Shown here piece by piece: positions 61,785 through 64,000 of a stretch of 64,000 nt of DNA. The position numbers and the translations under genes were made by a program. The stretch is from Saccharomonospora azurea NA-128 (GTDB lineage Bacteria > Actinomycetota > Actinomycetes > Mycobacteriales > Pseudonocardiaceae). Where the stretch lies: contig NZ_CM001466.1 of NCBI RefSeq assembly GCF_000231055.2, positions 450,866-514,865 of the forward strand, read 5' to 3'. Numbering within the stretch: position 1 is the first letter of the stretch; each line of letters starts with the position of its first letter. The notes under the pieces were generated by a model, which was not told the DNA's origin, searched no databases, and saw only the letters and a list, made by a program, of their open reading frames with translations.

Positions 61785-62605
61785 GCGTCGAGCGGGAGCG
61801 GCTCGAGCAGGTGCGCGACCAGGCACTGGCCGACATCGTCGATCTCGAGCGGCAGGTTGCCGATGACGAGATCCCGAACCACGCCGCCGTGAGGCTGCGG
61901 CGACAGTACGAGGCGACCGCCGCGCGAGCCATGGAGGAGCTGGAAACGCAGCCGCCGGAGGAAACAACCACCACCGCGCAGCGTCCTCGCTCGTCGCGGC
62001 GCCGGAGAGGCCGGCTCGTTGCCTATGTGAGTGCCACGGCTGTAGCCGTTTTCGCGGCCCTAGTGCTGCTTCCGCAGTACGTGGCCGAGCGGCCCGAGGG
62101 TGGGTTCATCAGTGGCAACGAGGTCATCCAATCACCCGCAGGAGCGCCGAGCTCATCAGCGCAGCCACCGAGAGACCTGTCGACGGTGACCGAGGCCGAG
62201 ATGGAGCAGGTGGTCGCCGCCAACCCGAACGTCCTCGGTATGCGCCTGGCCCTCGCCAGGCGCTACGTCGAGAAAGGCCAGTACGACAAGGCCTCCGAGC
62301 ACTACGGCGTGGCCCTCACACAGGCCCCGGACGACCCGCAGGCCCGATCCTCTGCTGCGTGGCTGTTGCACAAGATGGGGAACACCGAAGCCGCTCTCCG
62401 GTTTCTCGACAAGACGCTGCTCGGCGCACCGGGCTCGCCGGACGCGCTGTGGTACAAGGCGAGGATCCTGCTCGACGGGCGCCGGAATCCGGCAGGCGCA
62501 CTGGAGATACTCCAGGGTCTGGTCGAACGCGGCGACCTGGAACCCGAGCGCCTTGCGGAGGCCGACCAGCTGATGACGCGTGCCCGGGAGCAGACAGAAC
62601 GATGA
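61781..62605 (+). CDS. CcmI-like TPR protein
   Basis: 274 residues. Cytoplasmic helical N-terminus (coiled-coil-like LEQVRDQALADIVDLERQVA), one membrane helix (LVAYVSATAVAVFAALVLL), then an outside domain with TPR units (NVLGMRLALARRYVEKGQYD, DDPQARSSAAWLLHKMGNTE). This layout is that of CcmI/CycH, which holds apocytochrome c for CcmFH. Sequence similarity is modest. Confidence 0.8.
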   Translation: MSVERERLEQVRDQALADIVDLERQVADDEIPNHAAVRLRRQYEATAARAMEELETQPPEETTTTAQRPRSSRRRRGRLVAYVSATAVAVFAALVLLPQYVAERPEGGFISGNEVIQSPAGAPSSSAQPPRDLSTVTEAEMEQVVAANPNVLGMRLALARRYVEKGQYDKASEHYGVALTQAPDDPQARSSAAWLLHKMGNTEAALRFLDKTLLGAPGSPDALWYKARILLDGRRNPAGALEILQGLVERGDLEPERLAEADQLMTRAREQTER

Positions 62606-63231
62606 CCATAAAGGACAATATGCGGGAGAGCCCCGGGCGATGGCGGGTAGTGCGCTGGATCGCCTTGGCGGCCGTGATCGTCGTGATCGGCATCGGTGCG
62701 GTGTTCGGCAGCCGGCTCGGCGAGGACCCGACCCTGGTCGACAGCCCCCTGATCGGCGAACCCGCACCGAGTGCGGCCCTGCCTTACCTGGAACGCGAGG
62801 GATTGCTCTCGCTCGCCGACCTCCACGGCCAGATTGTCGTCGTCAACTTCTGGGCATCGTGGTGCGTTCCGTGCCGGGAGGAACATCCCGCACTCGTCGC
62901 TGCCGCCAACAACTACAAGGATGCGGGCGTGGCCTTCGTGGGTGTCAATTTCCAGGACCAGCGCGGTGCGGCGGTCGCGTTCCTCGACGAGTTGGGCCGT
63001 GGAGACTCTCAAGTATACCACTATGTGACTGACCCCGATTCCAGGCTCACCCTCGACTTCGGTGTCTTCGGCGTCCCGGAGACGTTTTTCATCGATCGCA
63101 CTGGTACGATCGTTGGTAAGATCTCTGGAGTATCCGACTATCGGCTGCTCTCCTCAGCCCTTGACCAGATGCTGTCCGGTCGCGCCCCGGAGTCACGCAT
63201 CGAGGGCTCTGTCCAGCCCGCGCCGTCATAA
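62602..63231 (+). CDS. ccmG: CcmG/DsbE-type thioredoxin
   Basis: 209 residues from ATG 62602. Membrane anchor (WIALAAVIVVIGIGAVFG), active site VVVNFWASWCVPCREEHP, and FGVFGVPETFFIDRTGTIVG with cis-Pro and the acidic residue typical of CcmG. It reduces apocytochrome/CcmH disulfides with electrons from CcdA. Last gene of the operon. Confidence 0.92.
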   Translation: MTIKDNMRESPGRWRVVRWIALAAVIVVIGIGAVFGSRLGEDPTLVDSPLIGEPAPSAALPYLEREGLLSLADLHGQIVVVNFWASWCVPCREEHPALVAAANNYKDAGVAFVGVNFQDQRGAAVAFLDELGRGDSQVYHYVTDPDSRLTLDFGVFGVPETFFIDRTGTIVGKISGVSDYRLLSSALDQMLSGRAPESRIEGSVQPAPS

Positions 63232-64000
63232 GTTCCTTGCCATCTGGGTGGATGACCAGCCCTGTGCTTCTGTGCTGTTCGTCGCTTCGGCTTTCTGTCA
63301 GTGATAACACGACGATCATCGTGACATGGGCCGGTTCGGGTACTACTATCTCGTCTAGTAGTGCTGAGGCTTGTGTTGCTGTCACGTGACGGGCCGCTAC
63401 TACGGGAGTGAGTGCTGGATCCTCCCCCCTCTCCAGCGCTCCTCCGTGCGTCGGGCGGGGCCCAACCCCTTGGGACCTGCCCGACGCCACCATCGGTGAT
63501 GGTGCGAGCGTAATCCCGGGTCACGCAGGGGCCCATGCGAGATGATCGTTCGTAGCGACCTCCCCGAAAGCCGCCTATGCGCGGCGGTGATTAACCAGTA
63601 CGGCCAACTCCAGTCGCGTGCCTCCAGGAGGTCCTTGCTGTGGTCGCGGATCCAGGCGCGGGGCTGAATGTGCTTGTTTTGCATGTGTTGGCGTAGCTCA
63701 GCGCTTTCGAGCCGAGGCCGGGGACGTCCGGTCCCGCCGGCCACGCTTGGCTCCATACCACTGTGACACCGGGATGTGGCTGCCGTCCCGTGCTGTGGGC
63801 CGCAGGTCCCTGGGTGGCTTCCGCCCGAGAGGGGAACGTAAAAGTCGACGGGCTGAACTGAACGGGACCTTGTACGGGCAGCGAGGCCGACATTCGTCGC
63901 GGAAGGCACCACGGTGAGCAGCATGCATTCCCACTCGAATGGTTCCAAGGGTCCAGCACTGTAGGCGGGGATGCTGAGGGGCTCGGAGCAAAACTTCGTC
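63232..64000. other. no recognisable gene; contains palindromic sites
   Basis: No frame on either strand shows a familiar domain; the long minus-strand frames have composition of noncoding sequence. CACGACGATCATCGTG (63308-63323) is a near-perfect palindrome after ccmG and may be a terminator or operator. The BlaI-like site at 63341 is the other clear signal. The gene that it would control is not visible in the window. Confidence 0.45.
63341..63362. promoter_or_regulatory. BlaI-like operator, perfect dyad
   Basis: ACTACTA (63342-63348) and TAGTAGT (63356-63362) are perfect inverted arms around TCTCGTC. This is the clearest of the four TACTATC-type sites in the window. Confidence 0.7.

Noticed and set aside
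1-64000. CRISPR arrays, rRNA or tRNA genes, riboswitches
   Set aside because: I found no regularly spaced direct repeats, no rRNA signature stretches and no foldable tRNA; no known riboswitch core was recognised.

Overview
The window is very GC-rich (roughly 65-70%), uses GTG and TTG starts freely, and carries families typical of high-GC Gram-positives: DUF6153 and DUF305 proteins, a CmtR-type ArsR repressor, a CtpD-like P1B-4 ATPase and VKOR-type thiol oxidases. It looks like an accessory island or plasmid segment of an actinomycete, probably Pseudonocardiales (inference). The dense mixture of metal-resistance genes, transposon remains and broken genes argues for an accessory region rather than a core chromosome.

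Layout. 0.3-2.8 kb: thioredoxin-like protein, YnfA-like membrane protein, decayed serine recombinase, MerR regulator with its promoter, and an HMA metallochaperone overlapping the start of a P1B metal ATPase gene. That ATPase gene is split by a 5.5-kb Tn3-family transposon (2841-8368) with 40-bp inverted repeats and a perfect 5-bp target duplication (TACGC); the rest of the gene runs from 8374 to 10787. 11-15 kb: a putative zincin, an Abi/HEPN protein, several small decayed hypothetical genes, a SHOCT protein, a tiny Cys-rich peptide gene and a shortened lspA. 15.9-17.5 kb: broken IS110-type and Tn3-type transposase genes. 17.7-25.2 kb (minus): a long run reading cmtR-like arsR, cadA-like ATPase, lspA, small ORF, DUF6153, TlpA-like lipoprotein, ccdA, VKOR remnant and lnt, joining metal efflux to lipoprotein maturation and thiol-redox functions. 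25.4-29.4 kb: AraC regulator, sterol-desaturase-like protein, CadC-type ArsR, DsbA-like/VKOR pair, integrase remnant.

29.6-37.8 kb (minus): nuoA, a NuoB/NuoD-like His-rich protein, then nuoH, J, K, L, M, N. This is a complex I membrane arm without NuoC, E, F, G or I. 38-41.5 kb: DUF305/DUF6153 genes between remnants of a P-type ATPase, a beta-propeller-like protein and a second nuoN. 41.7-45.9 kb: SHOCT and Met/His-rich membrane proteins, then an ArsR repressor divergent from a P1B-4 ATPase around a perfect palindrome, then a CPVC membrane protein. 46-49.6 kb: polar amino-acid ABC transporter plus a class-V PLP enzyme. 49.8-55.4 kb (minus): DUF6153, cysteine-synthase-like enzyme, MFS exporter, DUF6153, DUF305, truncated BlaI and an M56 (BlaR1-like) peptidase. 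55.8-63.2 kb: ccdA, then divergently ccmA-B-C-D-E-F-H-I-like-G, a full System I cytochrome c maturation operon, unusual for an actinomycete.

A working reading is one island for copper, cadmium/lead and cobalt/nickel tolerance combined with envelope thiol-disulfide, lipoprotein and c-type cytochrome biogenesis. Several promoters share a BlaI-like TACTATC motif, suggesting joint control. Many genes carry single-base frameshifts; some are genuine decay (multiple lesions, deletions), and a few (DUF305 at 39.8 kb, the binding protein at 46.1 kb, tnpA) could be sequencing errors.
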